DNA from: Bacteroidales bacterium
GTDB taxonomy: Bacteria > Bacteroidota > Bacteroidia > Bacteroidales > UBA4417
Direction of reading: 5' to 3'
Assembly (NCBI GenBank): GCA_016707785.1
Contig: JADJGZ010000008.1
Location: 124,001 to 188,000, forward strand
DNA length: 64,000 nucleotides
Shown one piece after another: positions 26,834 to 36,102 of this stretch. The position numbers were made by a program, and so were the translations under genes. How positions within the stretch are numbered: position 1 is the stretch's first letter; each line of letters opens with the position of its first letter. Under the pieces are notes generated by a model that worked only from the letters and a program-made list of their open reading frames with translations, ran no database searches and was not told where the DNA came from.

Positions 26834-28093
26834 TTAATCAGTGAGAAGGACCTTCTGTACCCTAATATTCCCGGCAGGATTTATGCACCGCAAAATATAA
26901 ATTCCATTGTTCAGGTTCCCTGGCAGATTGATCATAGTATTGCCTTTAACCTTCTGATTGAACATATTCCTTCCATTCATATCTGTCAGGGTAACCTGGT
27001 AATTCAGGCTCTCCTGAAGTCCAATGAGTCGGAGTGGGGCACTTTTTGAAACAGGGTTCAAGGCAAGGATGCTTGATTCAGGTTTCTCATAAATTCCAAA
27101 AACCTCGTGACTGGAGAAATAGGTTTCTTCAGAGATTGAATTTCTCCAATCATTCAAATGTGGTTGCCACTTTTTGGTCAATAAGTTTACAAGGTTTCCT
27201 GAATTATAGGTATAGGAAAGAAGGTTGGAATTCACCCAGGCAGCATTTGACCACAATTGCTGTGTATCCGTTTCCAGTTTGCCATCAGCATTATAGCTGT
27301 ATTCATTTTTGGAAGCGTTTTCCCAGGCTGATAAGGCTTGAAGATATTTTTCGATGATAGTTCTTGAAAGTTTACCGGAGGAATAAGTTAATGTACTTCG
27401 GGTATAATTCAACCATGAAAGAGAAATGGGATCCCACTGCTCATATAATTCATTGGATGGTAATGAGTTTGCATAGGTATGGGTGGTACGGCTCCGGTTT
27501 TCCCAGGTACTCAGATTGCCATTCCAGGCCTGGAGAAGATCTATATTTACTAATCCGCTTCCAGTATAAGTAAAAGATTGCTTTTCGCTGAATGTCCACT
27601 GAAATTCACCGGCATTCCATGTACTCATGATGATATTTGTAAGTACATTGAGTGTATCGTATGAATAATCGAATTTAAGTGCATTTTTCCAGCTATTCAG
27701 TTGATTATCCCATTGTTGAGATACAACTTTCCTAAGCTGTAATCCTATATAAACGAGTGTATCATTCGAATAATTCTTCCAGAACCCGTTTTTATCCTTG
27801 GAGAGTTTCATCCGCTGAATCATCATACCGCCGGAGTCATAGGAAATAAAGGTCCTCTGGGCTAGCTGAAAACTCAATTCGGTGGTATCATAATTACTTA
27901 TGTGAATCGAATCAGACAAGGATGCAGATTCATGGGTGCTTTTCAGGATATTGCCTCCATAATCTGACCAAAGCGATTCTGACGATATTCCAAATATGGA
28001 TTGACCAGGTACCTGGCTATTTGATGTTTGAGCAAAAGAGGTCAGGGTTATGAAAAGAAAGACCAGGCTTCCGTATATTTTATATTGATTCAT
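26834..28093 (-). CDS. Secreted repeat protein with type IX secretion C-terminal sorting domain
   Basis: 419 residues with signal peptide (cut near SFAQT). The central part holds about six repeats of 40 residues with the pattern W-x(4-6)-W-x-N-x(n)-Y-x-Y (for example QQWDNQLNSWKNALKFDYSY and LQALSAWENASKNEYSY). The last 80 residues (NPVSKSAPLRLIGL, TDMNGRNMFNQKV, GNLNNGIYILRC) match the type A T9SS sorting domain, so the protein is exported by T9SS and attached to or released from the cell surface. Function of the repeats is unknown. It converges with the protease gene with only 9 bases between. Confidence 0.8.
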   Translation of the reverse strand: MNQYKIYGSLVFLFITLTSFAQTSNSQVPGQSIFGISSESLWSDYGGNILKSTHESASLSDSIHISNYDTTELSFQLAQRTFISYDSGGMMIQRMKLSKDKNGFWKNYSNDTLVYIGLQLRKVVSQQWDNQLNSWKNALKFDYSYDTLNVLTNIIMSTWNAGEFQWTFSEKQSFTYTGSGLVNIDLLQAWNGNLSTWENRSRTTHTYANSLPSNELYEQWDPISLSWLNYTRSTLTYSSGKLSRTIIEKYLQALSAWENASKNEYSYNADGKLETDTQQLWSNAAWVNSNLLSYTYNSGNLVNLLTKKWQPHLNDWRNSISEETYFSSHEVFGIYEKPESSILALNPVSKSAPLRLIGLQESLNYQVTLTDMNGRNMFNQKVKGNTMINLPGNLNNGIYILRCINPAGNIRVQKVLLTD

Positions 28094-28266
28094 GAGGGTT
28101 AGTTTTGAGTTAGGATATAGAGTAATTGCCAGAAATTCTTTCAGGAATCGTGATGATGAGATATAATATGATCATCGATGCCACAAAAAGGGTTGATTGT
28201 TGCAATAGTTATGGGTTGCATCAATGATACCTTATTGGAGACTCCTTCACAAATGGAATTGAATGA

Positions 28267-30357
28267 CTAATTCAATCCACGTCGATCGATAAGAGGCTGG
28301 ACTTGAGGATCTTTTCCCCCGGTAAACTGTCTGTATAATTTCATAGCATCTTCAGTTCCACCTTTTTCTAAGATATTCTTTCTGAAACTATCAGCAGTTG
28401 CCTTGTCAAAAACGCCGTATTTCCTGAAGTAGGAATAAGCATCAGCATCAAGCACTTCAGCCCAGATATAAGCATAATAGCCGGCAGAATAACCTCCTGC
28501 AAATACATGCTGGAAGAAAGTGCTTTTATATCGTGCGGGTATTGCATCGATGAGTCCAAGTTTATCCATCTCTACTTGTTCAAACAACTGAGGTTCGATG
28601 TTGTTTTGGAATTCCAGGCTGTGGTATTTCATATCCAGTAATGCAGCGGCCAGGTATTCAGTGGTAACAAAGCCCATATTAAACTTTTCAGCATTTTTCA
28701 TTTTTGTTACCAATGATGCCGGTATCACTTCTCCTGTCTTGTAATGTTTTGCATATACTTTCAGGAGTTCAGGTTCATTAGCCCAATTCTCCATTATTTG
28801 TGAAGGCAGTTCAACAAAATCACGGGGAACAGCTGTCCCTGAAAGGCTGGCATAGGTGCAACGGGTAAGCATTCCATGTAAAGCATGGCCGAATTCATGG
28901 AAGAATGTCGAAACTTCTTCCCAGGTCAGCAAAGTGGTTTCCCCTTCTGCAGGGGCAGGGTAATTGAAATTGATAGAGATGATGGGCCGGACATCTTTCC
29001 CATTCACTTTTTTCTGGTCGCGGTAGTTATTCATCCAGGCTCCTGAACGTTTGGCCGTTCCGGCATAGTAGTCAACATAAAGTATCCCTGCCAGCATCCC
29101 ATTAGCTTCATATACTTCATAAGTTTCCACTTTATTATTGTAAACAGGAAGATCGGTCCTCTTTTTGAAAGTTAGTCCAAAGAGCTTACCTGAAGCATAG
29201 AACACGCCTTTTCTGACACTATCTACCGGGAAATAGGGTTTCATCTCTTCTTCATTGAGATCATACCTTGCAAGACGGATTTTCTCTGTATAATAGAACC
29301 AGTCCCAGGGTTGAACCTTAAAACTGCCACCTTCCCTGATGATCATCTCCTGTATATCGGATTCTTCCTGTTTCGCCATAGCAAGGGCAGGTTTCCATAA
29401 CTGGCTCAGCAATTTATCAACATTAGAAGGTGTTTTAGCCATATTGTCGTCCAAAACATAGGATGCATAATCAGGAAATCCCATCAGTTTAGCTTTCTCC
29501 GCCCTTAAGGCTACGATTTCAGCAATCACGGGATTATTATCATATTTTCCCCCATTGCAACGGTTGAGGTAGTATTCATATAATTGTTTCCGCAATACCC
29601 TGTTATCGGCATAAGTGATAAAAGGCATAACCGTAGTTTTACTGAGTCCAAAAGCCCATTTATTCTCAAGGCCTTTCTTCTTTGCAAAAGAAGAGGCTGA
29701 TTCTACCAATACGGCAGGCAGTCCTGAAAGATCCGATTCTTTTTCAATGGTCATATAATAGCCATTGGTTGCCTTAAGGAGATTTTCGCCAAATTGAACA
29801 TTTAATACGGATATTTTTGAATTGATCTCCTTCATCCTCGATTTTTTGGCTTCAGGCAACAGAGCCCCATTTCTTACAAAGCGTTTATAGGTTTCTTCCA
29901 GCAGTTTGGCTTGTTCACCTTGCAATTTCAGTGAGGCACGCTTCTCATAAACAGCCTTTACGCGGGTAAAGAGAAGGTCATTCATATAGATACCATCGTA
30001 ATGCTCTGAGAGGAGGGGAGAAGATTCCTTATCAACTTCCTGTATTCCATCTGAGGTATTGGAGGAGGTATAAACTCCCAATATAGTGATGACGCGATAA
30101 AGTGACTGCCCTGAATTTTCCAGCGCTTCTATGGTGTTAGCAAAAGTCGGGGCTTGCTTGTTTTGAATAATTTGTTGGATTTCAGTAGTATGGGTCTTAA
30201 TGCCTTCATTGATGGCAGGCATAAAATGTTCTGTTTTGATCAAATTGAATGGAGGAACTTCATGGGGAGTGCTCCACTGTTTTACCAGGAAAGGGTTTTG
30301 AGCAAATGATGCGACAAACATAAGTGTTAAGGTAATTAAGCTGATCGTTGACTTCAT
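28267..30357 (-). CDS. dcp: M3-family metallopeptidase (peptidyl-dipeptidase Dcp-like)
   Basis: 696 residues. The zinc motif is FHEFGHALH with His487, Glu488 and His491, and the upstream KRSGAWMNNYRDQ and downstream GGYSAGYYAYIWAEVLDADAY segments are characteristic of Dcp and oligopeptidase A. A signal peptide (MKSTISLITLTLMFVASFAQ) places it in the periplasm, where it would remove C-terminal dipeptides from peptides. The ATG at 30357 is chosen over an upstream frame start at 30519, which would overlap the next gene by 77 bases and give no signal peptide. Confidence 0.93.
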   Translation of the reverse strand: MKSTISLITLTLMFVASFAQNPFLVKQWSTPHEVPPFNLIKTEHFMPAINEGIKTHTTEIQQIIQNKQAPTFANTIEALENSGQSLYRVITILGVYTSSNTSDGIQEVDKESSPLLSEHYDGIYMNDLLFTRVKAVYEKRASLKLQGEQAKLLEETYKRFVRNGALLPEAKKSRMKEINSKISVLNVQFGENLLKATNGYYMTIEKESDLSGLPAVLVESASSFAKKKGLENKWAFGLSKTTVMPFITYADNRVLRKQLYEYYLNRCNGGKYDNNPVIAEIVALRAEKAKLMGFPDYASYVLDDNMAKTPSNVDKLLSQLWKPALAMAKQEESDIQEMIIREGGSFKVQPWDWFYYTEKIRLARYDLNEEEMKPYFPVDSVRKGVFYASGKLFGLTFKKRTDLPVYNNKVETYEVYEANGMLAGILYVDYYAGTAKRSGAWMNNYRDQKKVNGKDVRPIISINFNYPAPAEGETTLLTWEEVSTFFHEFGHALHGMLTRCTYASLSGTAVPRDFVELPSQIMENWANEPELLKVYAKHYKTGEVIPASLVTKMKNAEKFNMGFVTTEYLAAALLDMKYHSLEFQNNIEPQLFEQVEMDKLGLIDAIPARYKSTFFQHVFAGGYSAGYYAYIWAEVLDADAYSYFRKYGVFDKATADSFRKNILEKGGTEDAMKLYRQFTGGKDPQVQPLIDRRGLN

Positions 30358-30442
30358 AATGGATTGGTTTGATTTGAGAGGTAAAGATATACCTATTTCC
30401 TGTATCGGAAAAGTGTTCAACAACAATGAATGTGAGAGGGTA

Positions 30443-31729
30443 TCAGAGTGCCGATTTCTTAATCCATCGGGAATTCGCCAAATGGTCATATTGCATATAT
30501 ATGGCCTGGTTGTTGACAATTCTTACTTTTTCATAGAAGTAAATATCAAGAGATTTCCCCGCACCAACCGGCTTCCCGTTTCGGTAGTTGATAGGCTGGA
30601 GATAGATCCCTTTTTTGTTTCTGAATACACCATAAACCATTTGTTCATTTTCATCAATAAGGTATTTCCTCAGGAACTCTTTATTATTATGTGTAATCTG
30701 TCCCTGATTAATAAGTTTACCTCCACTGTTGAAGATAAACATCTGATCGATAGAATGATCATATACATAAATAGTGTCCTGCATACAGAAAGATTCTACA
30801 CTGATCGGTTTGGAAATTCCCTTGCTGGAGGCACTGCGACCACTTCCGCGCAAGGCAAACTGCCGGCTTAAAGAAGCAGGGTGATTATTCTTTTCATCCG
30901 GACTTACCATCTGAAATCCTAGACCTGCATGAGCGGAACCAACATTATCAAGGTCACTGCAATGCATGCGGGCTAGTACATCTTCCTGGGTATAAATTAG
31001 TGTTCTCTGACTTTTATTCCTGATAACCAAAGTGACCGATTGATTGTATTCTCCGAATCTCTTAACCAGGATGCCGCTGCTAAGCCAGCCAACACAAGGA
31101 TCCATAATATATTGATATCTGTATCTTGGAATCCCTTGCATGATCTGGCAAAGAGAAGTGTCTGCCTTGATTTGATAGAGTGTATCTTCAGAATGCAGAT
31201 ATATATTGGAAAGGAAATCTCTTCCCAGGTGATTGCATTTATTCAGATACACCGGAAGTAAACATTTCCAGTATAATTTTTCTGATGGACTATATAATGA
31301 GAGGAACTTTTGCCTTCCGTGGATTTCAAGCTTCAGAATATCTTCATTGATGGTTTCAAAATCAAGGAGATACCTGAAGCGATGGTCCCTTTTTTCAGAG
31401 ATGGTGACTTGTTTAAGAGGGAAAGACCTGGACTTTAAAACAATGATGTTTGATGCCGGATTTTGGGTATTGGAAAGGGTATTAGCTGGTATTCGCCTTG
31501 TTTCGCAGGCAATATGGCTGAAAATCAGGGTGTCATCGTTATTGCACCAAAGGCTGAAATATCCATCTGCCCCGCTACTTGTCCCTGAATTTTCGTTCCC
31601 GGATTTGAAAATATTCACTCTTTTCAAAGGCGATCCCATTTCATCGGTAACAACCCCCACCATTGTAAACGATTGGCCTTTGAGAAAAGATGCCAGAAGA
31701 ATTAAGATTACTACCAGGCAGAATTTCAT
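30443..31729 (-). CDS. Exported protein with carboxypeptidase-regulatory-like N-terminus
   Basis: 428 residues with signal peptide (cut near KGQSF). Residues 22-95 form the CarboxypepD-reg-like beta-sandwich often found at the start of TonB-dependent transporters (GVVTDEMGSPLKRVNIF, GTSSGADGYFSLW). The remainder is unrecognised but beta-rich, with repeated IYVYDHSIDQMFIFNSGGK-type strands that may form a propeller; 6-bladed-propeller proteins with this N-terminus occur in Bacteroidota. There is no plug or barrel, so it is not a transporter. Confidence 0.65.
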   Translation of the reverse strand: MKFCLVVILILLASFLKGQSFTMVGVVTDEMGSPLKRVNIFKSGNENSGTSSGADGYFSLWCNNDDTLIFSHIACETRRIPANTLSNTQNPASNIIVLKSRSFPLKQVTISEKRDHRFRYLLDFETINEDILKLEIHGRQKFLSLYSPSEKLYWKCLLPVYLNKCNHLGRDFLSNIYLHSEDTLYQIKADTSLCQIMQGIPRYRYQYIMDPCVGWLSSGILVKRFGEYNQSVTLVIRNKSQRTLIYTQEDVLARMHCSDLDNVGSAHAGLGFQMVSPDEKNNHPASLSRQFALRGSGRSASSKGISKPISVESFCMQDTIYVYDHSIDQMFIFNSGGKLINQGQITHNNKEFLRKYLIDENEQMVYGVFRNKKGIYLQPINYRNGKPVGAGKSLDIYFYEKVRIVNNQAIYMQYDHLANSRWIKKSAL

Positions 31730-31799
31730 AAACTTTTGAGATGATCCCTGATTATTGATACAATTATAATAAAAAATATCCAGAAAAGCAAGTAGAATC

Positions 31800-31827
31800 G
31801 TTGAGCGACTGTAATTATTCGCTCAAC
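31800..31827. repeat. Perfect 9-bp inverted repeat (hairpin)
   Basis: GTTGAGCGA (31800-31808) and TCGCTCAAC (31819-31827) separated by ten bases, between the genes at 30443-31729 and 31934-32389. It has no T run on either side, so it is a weak terminator candidate or an operator-like site. Confidence 0.45.
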
Positions 31828-31933
31828 TATTAAACTGATGCTATGAAATAATCTCAATAATTGGATAGATATTCTGATGGGAAGCAGAAATTGGTCGTAA
31901 GTGGTAGCTTCTCAGAAATCTATTAATTCAGGT

Positions 31934-32389
31934 TCAGGACTTTTTCAGGTATTTTTCATAAATACTTATCCAATCTGCGGGTGAGATCTTTGTTACCAGT
32001 TCACCAATTAAGGAAAGGGGGATATCTTCGGCTTTTTTGAACCGAATGCAACATTTTCCCATATCCAGTTTTTTAGGCGTTACTGATTTCCATTGCTCCT
32101 GGAACCAATCAAGGAGTGCTCCTTCATAAAGCCCCATATGGTACAATGAAATGTAGTTTTTTTGTGAAGCCAGGCTGAGAAAAGGTAAGGGTTGTTTCGG
32201 GTCACAATGATAACCCGCGGGATATAAAGAATGAGGGACTGCCCATCCTAACATTCCATAAGCCATTCCTTCGGAGAATCCTGCAGGAAGATTTTGCCGG
32301 ATAACTGCAACCAGGTCGGCAATGATCTGTTTGCGATCTTCCGGAAGTTCAGAAATGTACTGGTCTACTGTTTTAGCATTTGACTGCAT
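31934..32389 (-). CDS. DUF1801 domain protein
   Basis: 151 residues with the DUF1801 layout: TVDQYISELPEDRKQIIADLVAVI, then FSEGMAYGMLGWAVPHSLYP, LASQKNYISLYHMGL and a C-terminal CIRFKKAEDIPLSLIGELV. Small cytosolic protein of unproven role. Compared with the member at 6200-6595 it is longer and has a different central segment, so the two are not recent duplicates. It is the last gene before a 646-base non-coding stretch. Confidence 0.82.
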   Translation of the reverse strand: MQSNAKTVDQYISELPEDRKQIIADLVAVIRQNLPAGFSEGMAYGMLGWAVPHSLYPAGYHCDPKQPLPFLSLASQKNYISLYHMGLYEGALLDWFQEQWKSVTPKKLDMGKCCIRFKKAEDIPLSLIGELVTKISPADWISIYEKYLKKS

Positions 32390-32544
32390 AAAAAATTTAT
32401 TTGTTAAGCGAATATAACACAGTAAGGAGGTTTAAAGTTTACTTATATGAAAATATACGGAGTAAGCTGAATGTGCTGATAGACTTGATAAAAATTAATA
32501 AAACAGAAAGCCTCAATTATGAGTTGGCCTCTTTCATTGCTTCA

Positions 32545-32828
32545 ATCTTGTAACCCCAGCCTTCAGGCTGGGGTTGGTCAATACCATGTAAAAGCGGCCT
32601 TTAGGCCTGACTTATGGAATGAAAGGAATTAATAAACCTGTTATGATTACATTTACCTTCATAATGGTTATTGTTTCAGAATGAAATTTCGGGTATTGTT
32701 TCAGTGAATATTGAAAGAACTAACAGGAATCATTTTTTCTGCTCAACTTCAAACCAATCGGTCAGGCCTAAAGGCCACGGTTTTTGTTGAGCAGAGTGTC
32801 CCCAGCCTAAAGGCTGGGGTTACAAGAT
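32545..32828. mobile_element. Short non-autonomous inverted-repeat element, copy 1
   Basis: 284 bases bounded by inverted ends: left ATCTTGTAACCCCAGCC, right GGGGTTACAAGAT. Each end carries a palindrome CCCCAGCC-TTNA-GGCTGGGG, and an inner pair of palindromes GGCCTTTAGGCC / GGCCTAAAGGCC (32596-32607 and 32765-32776) is nested inside. No coding capacity. A second, degenerate copy with the same ends lies at 54414-54623. The layout resembles REP/BIME or MITE-type repeats mobilised in trans by an IS200/Y1 or other transposase; which one is inference. Confidence 0.75.
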
Positions 32829-32955
32829 ATATATATTCATTTATCCATCACAACTTAAAAATTTAGTTCAGGATAGCTCTAGAATTTAACCCTATAATAA
32901 GATGCATCCACCTCCTGATATTTTTATATTTGAGTAAAAACTCACTAGATGTTCT

Positions 32956-32995
32956 AAAAAAAGGAGGCTGTCTCAAACTATTGAGTCAGCCTCCT
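32956..32995 (-). terminator. Rho-independent terminator of the AOR gene
   Basis: AGGAGGCTG and CAGCCTCCT (32962-32970 with 32987-32995) extended by CTCAA/TTGAG inside, one mismatch, and a run of seven T on the minus strand (A run at 32956-32962). It lies 41 bases after the AOR stop. Confidence 0.88.
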
Positions 32996-33035
32996 GGTGG
33001 TTGGTTGAGTGTTGGAATGAAAAGTTTGTTGTTAT

Positions 33036-35192
33036 TTATTGCAATGGGTTTACAATTTCAATCACCTGTGGCAGATCCATCCCAATAGATTTGAGATGAT
33101 CAAGTGTTGGAACACCATTAGGGGTCCAGCCGCGGCGTTTGTAAACAGCATCGAGCAATTGTTCATAACGGTTTTCGCGATATTTGCGTGTGGCAGTCAT
33201 TTTTTCCTCCAGGCTCATTTTTTCCGGATCCATACCCTGGAGATCAATAAGTTGCTTGTCATAGCGTTCCTGGCGGCTGAGGTATTCTTCCTGGGTAACA
33301 GGACCACAGGCCCGGTAAGGCTGGGCATCATGCAAGCGAAGACCTTTACCCATCCTGATATTGAAGATGCGCTGGAAGTTATATACTCTTTCACTTTGAC
33401 GAATCAGTTCATGTTTGTCAAAGGTTGTACTTCCGGTAACTGCTTTATAAATAGTAACATAATTATCAACATGCTGAGGAACTTTAGCCGGTTCATCCGA
33501 TTGGGCATTATCTTCGGGCTCCACATCGTTCCAGGGTAGTTTGCATAATCCCTGTAATCCGAACCAGGTGCGGAACATTGGGAAATAATGAAGAGCCTCT
33601 GCCTTCTTTTCGAAAGTGGGGATCTGATTATTAACCATATCCATGAAGATCAGCCAGGCTTCATCATGCTGAGGGCCTTTATTGGTCATGGCATAACCCC
33701 CCTGCTGAGCAAGAGATTCCTTGGAAACGTACTGTGAATATTCAAGACCTTTGTTTTCCATGCCGATATCCTGCATGAATCCGTAATCTCCCCATCCGTT
33801 TTCGGCGAAGAGTTCTTTCATTTTCTTCACTCCCAAACCTGCAATTTTGCCAAATCCTTCACCTCTGGCAACCATATGCAATAATTCCATGGCATTGGTG
33901 GCATTGCCAAAATTTAACTTTAAGCCCCCGGTCCTCTCTTCATTCAGGATACCATTCTCATAACATTCCATAATGAAACCAAGGATGGTTCCCCAGGAAA
34001 TGGTACAAATACCGTATGTATCACAATAGAAGTTAGATTCAATGGTAAAATCGGGATTGAAGATGCCAGCAATCGAACCTAAAGAGGAGGTTGATTCATA
34101 TTCCGGACCGTCGACAATCACTCTCGAACCTTTGTAGGGGCCCGACCTCAGTTCATAGTTATCAACTCCTTTAGCACAGGACATATTACAACCAATCCAG
34201 CATCCATCGGGCACTCCCTGGGTGAAGAATGACTTCCAGACTTCCCCGTTGATTTTATGGGTATCAGGGTGATTCCCGAATTTGAAATTATTTACAGGAA
34301 GAAGGTCATAATCATCCATAATATGAGTGAGATGAGCCGTTCCCTTACTCCTCATTTCGCATTGTTTATCATCCAGCTCGCGCATTTCACGGTTAAAAGT
34401 CTTACCTCTTTCCATGATAGCCTGAAGGTCGACAACATTATTGCGATTTCCGGTTACGCCTTTTGTATGTGCAACAATAGCCTTGATTTTTTTATCGCGG
34501 AGAACGGTTCCGATACCTCCACGGCCTGCTTGTTTGAGCCTAACCAGTTTCCGGCGGGCATCAAAGAAACTGAAATTCAGCATCCCTATCAAGGAATGCT
34601 CAGCGGCACTGCCTGCTGAAACAACTGCAACATTTACGCGGTCCTTTTCTGTTTCAGCAAGGGTTTCAGTAAGATACTCTGCCATTAAATGACTATCCAT
34701 TGATTCCAGTCCTGCTTCATAGATTTCAATCACTTCGCGTGTTTCATCAATGAGAACAATGACATCCTTATCTGATTTACCTTGCAATTCCAGTGAATCG
34801 AATCCTGCAAATTTCAGGAAAGGCCCGAAGTAACCCCCAACATTGCTGTCGACAGGAATATCAGTTTGAGGCGAAAGCGTAACTACCAGTGATTTTCCTG
34901 TTCCCGAATATTGTGTGATTCCACAAATTGGACCCATGCTGATAACTATTTCATTCTCAGGATCATTCCACCGTGTTTTGGGTGTAGTTGCATCCCATAA
35001 CAGTTTAAGTCCGAAACCCTTCCCGCCGGTGAATTTTTCTTTCATCAGCTGGCTGACAGGTTTCTCCTGTATCTCACCATTGCCAACATTCACGTATAAT
35101 GTGCGATTGTTGTAACCCTGCACAATTGGTGCCCAGGTATATTTGTAGGAAAAGAGTAATTGATGATTTTCGGTGAAGTTTTGCAAGCTCAT
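33036..35192 (-). CDS. Aldehyde ferredoxin oxidoreductase family protein (tungsten/molybdenum enzyme)
   Basis: 718 residues. AOR-type enzymes oxidise aldehydes or reduce acids using a bis-pyranopterin tungsten cofactor and one 4Fe-4S cluster. Cluster ligands are visible as Cys331, Cys335 and Cys339 in GCWIGCNMSCAKG and Cys550 in GLCKLPWND; pterin-contact segments include TGGKGFGLKLLWD and QAGRGGIGTVLRDKK. The spacing C-x3-C-x3-C is that of the BamB-like subgroup rather than Pyrococcus AOR. ATG at 35192 is chosen because the longer GTG start lies inside the promoter box. Divergent ThiF- and ThiS-like genes probably serve its cofactor. Confidence 0.9.
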   Translation of the reverse strand: MSLQNFTENHQLLFSYKYTWAPIVQGYNNRTLYVNVGNGEIQEKPVSQLMKEKFTGGKGFGLKLLWDATTPKTRWNDPENEIVISMGPICGITQYSGTGKSLVVTLSPQTDIPVDSNVGGYFGPFLKFAGFDSLELQGKSDKDVIVLIDETREVIEIYEAGLESMDSHLMAEYLTETLAETEKDRVNVAVVSAGSAAEHSLIGMLNFSFFDARRKLVRLKQAGRGGIGTVLRDKKIKAIVAHTKGVTGNRNNVVDLQAIMERGKTFNREMRELDDKQCEMRSKGTAHLTHIMDDYDLLPVNNFKFGNHPDTHKINGEVWKSFFTQGVPDGCWIGCNMSCAKGVDNYELRSGPYKGSRVIVDGPEYESTSSLGSIAGIFNPDFTIESNFYCDTYGICTISWGTILGFIMECYENGILNEERTGGLKLNFGNATNAMELLHMVARGEGFGKIAGLGVKKMKELFAENGWGDYGFMQDIGMENKGLEYSQYVSKESLAQQGGYAMTNKGPQHDEAWLIFMDMVNNQIPTFEKKAEALHYFPMFRTWFGLQGLCKLPWNDVEPEDNAQSDEPAKVPQHVDNYVTIYKAVTGSTTFDKHELIRQSERVYNFQRIFNIRMGKGLRLHDAQPYRACGPVTQEEYLSRQERYDKQLIDLQGMDPEKMSLEEKMTATRKYRENRYEQLLDAVYKRRGWTPNGVPTLDHLKSIGMDLPQVIEIVNPLQ

Positions 35193-35224
35193 AGTTAGTT
35201 TTTTTGTTCCTGTGAATGAATTCA

Positions 35225-35232
35225 CAAATGTA
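35225..35232 (-). promoter_or_regulatory. -7 promoter box of the AOR gene
   Basis: TACATTTG on the minus strand, exact TAnnTTTG match, with a TTTA element 18 bases upstream. It gives a leader of about 28 bases and rules out the GTG start at 35225. Confidence 0.55.
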
Positions 35233-35431
35233 GAAAAAGGAAGGGTGTCTTAAACTAAATATGGATAAAAAATTCGATATGAAAAATTGTACAATTCGCT
35301 ATAAGTAAGTTGGTTACGTAAATATTGGATTTTCAGTGGTTAAGACACTAGTGGATTAATTCAGATGATTGTATTCAGACCTTTATGGAAGGTAAGTCAT
35401 CAAATCATCCACATTCAGATTTTGAATGATA

Positions 35432-35460
35432 TTGCCTGAAACAAAAGAATCTTATATTTG
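35432..35460 (+). promoter_or_regulatory. Promoter of the ThiF-like gene, probably giving a leaderless transcript
   Basis: TTG at 35432-35434, 18-base spacer, then TATATTTG at 35453-35460. The ATG follows after only five bases, about where transcription should start, so the mRNA would have little or no leader. Confidence 0.55.
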
Positions 35461-35465
35461 TACTT

Positions 35466-36068
35466 ATGACGTTTGATGAAATCAAATCAGTTTTAGGGAC
35501 GAAATCGGTAGGAATTGCCGGTTGTGGGGGATTAGGTTCCAATTGTGCCATTGCTCTTGCCAGGGTTGGTATAGGTTCTCTTGTCATTGCTGATTTTGAT
35601 GTCATTGTGGAAAGCAATCTGAACAGGCAGTATTATTTTCATGATCAGATTGGAATGCTGAAAGTGTTTGCACTAAAAAGGAATATCGAAATGGTTAACC
35701 CAAGAGTGAGGGTGCATGCTTTTGATATCCGGTTATGCATGTCGGACACCATTGAGATATTCAGTCGTTGTGATGTGATTGTTGAAGCTTTTGATAAAGC
35801 TGAAATGAAACACATGATCATCGATGCCGTTCACACGCATTTGCCTGATAAACATCTTGTAATGGGTGTTGGGATGGCCGGTTGGGGTGAGAATGAGTTG
35901 ATACATTGCCGAAAATCAGATAAACTGATTATTTGTGGTGATGAGTTGAATGAAATTGCGGAACATAATCCTCCTTTAGCCCCGAGGGTTGGTATTGTTG
36001 CCAGTATGCAGGCCAATGCTGTCCTGGAAATACTCCTGGGTCCCAATACCTACCGAATGAAAAACTAA
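35466..36068 (+). CDS. thiF: ThiF/MoeB-like adenylyltransferase (sulfur-carrier activating)
   Basis: 200-residue member of the ThiF family 2 type (short, lacking the C-terminal zinc or rhodanese domains). The nucleotide motif GIAGCGGLGSNCA lies at 18-30, followed by DFDVIVESNLNRQYYF with the Asn-x-x-Arg-Gln residues that bind ATP. Such proteins adenylate the C-terminal glycine of a ThiS/MoaD-type carrier, here the next gene (34 bases downstream). Divergent from the AOR gene, it more likely makes the tungstopterin dithiolene sulfur than thiamin; no thiazole gene is nearby. Function assignment is from context. Confidence 0.85.
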   Translation: MTFDEIKSVLGTKSVGIAGCGGLGSNCAIALARVGIGSLVIADFDVIVESNLNRQYYFHDQIGMLKVFALKRNIEMVNPRVRVHAFDIRLCMSDTIEIFSRCDVIVEAFDKAEMKHMIIDAVHTHLPDKHLVMGVGMAGWGENELIHCRKSDKLIICGDELNEIAEHNPPLAPRVGIVASMQANAVLEILLGPNTYRMKN

Positions 36069-36102
36069 GTTTTAAAGCGCATCTGTTGCCGATAAGAAAT
36101 CT

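Larger units (their letters stand above)
32400..33035. other. Non-coding stretch between DUF1801 and AOR genes
   Basis: No convincing coding sequence on either strand. It holds the inverted-repeat element (32545-32828) and the AOR terminator (32956-32995); in the rest I see nothing recognisable. Confidence 0.7.

Noticed and set aside
30359..30871. 170-codon plus-strand reading frame
   Set aside because: Overlaps the 3' part of the exported protein gene on the minus strand; composition is that of a shadow frame.
35531..36068. ThiF-like gene as the thiamin-pathway enzyme
   Set aside because: No thiazole or pyrimidine genes are near, and the divergent partner is AOR; thiamin remains possible but is not supported by context.
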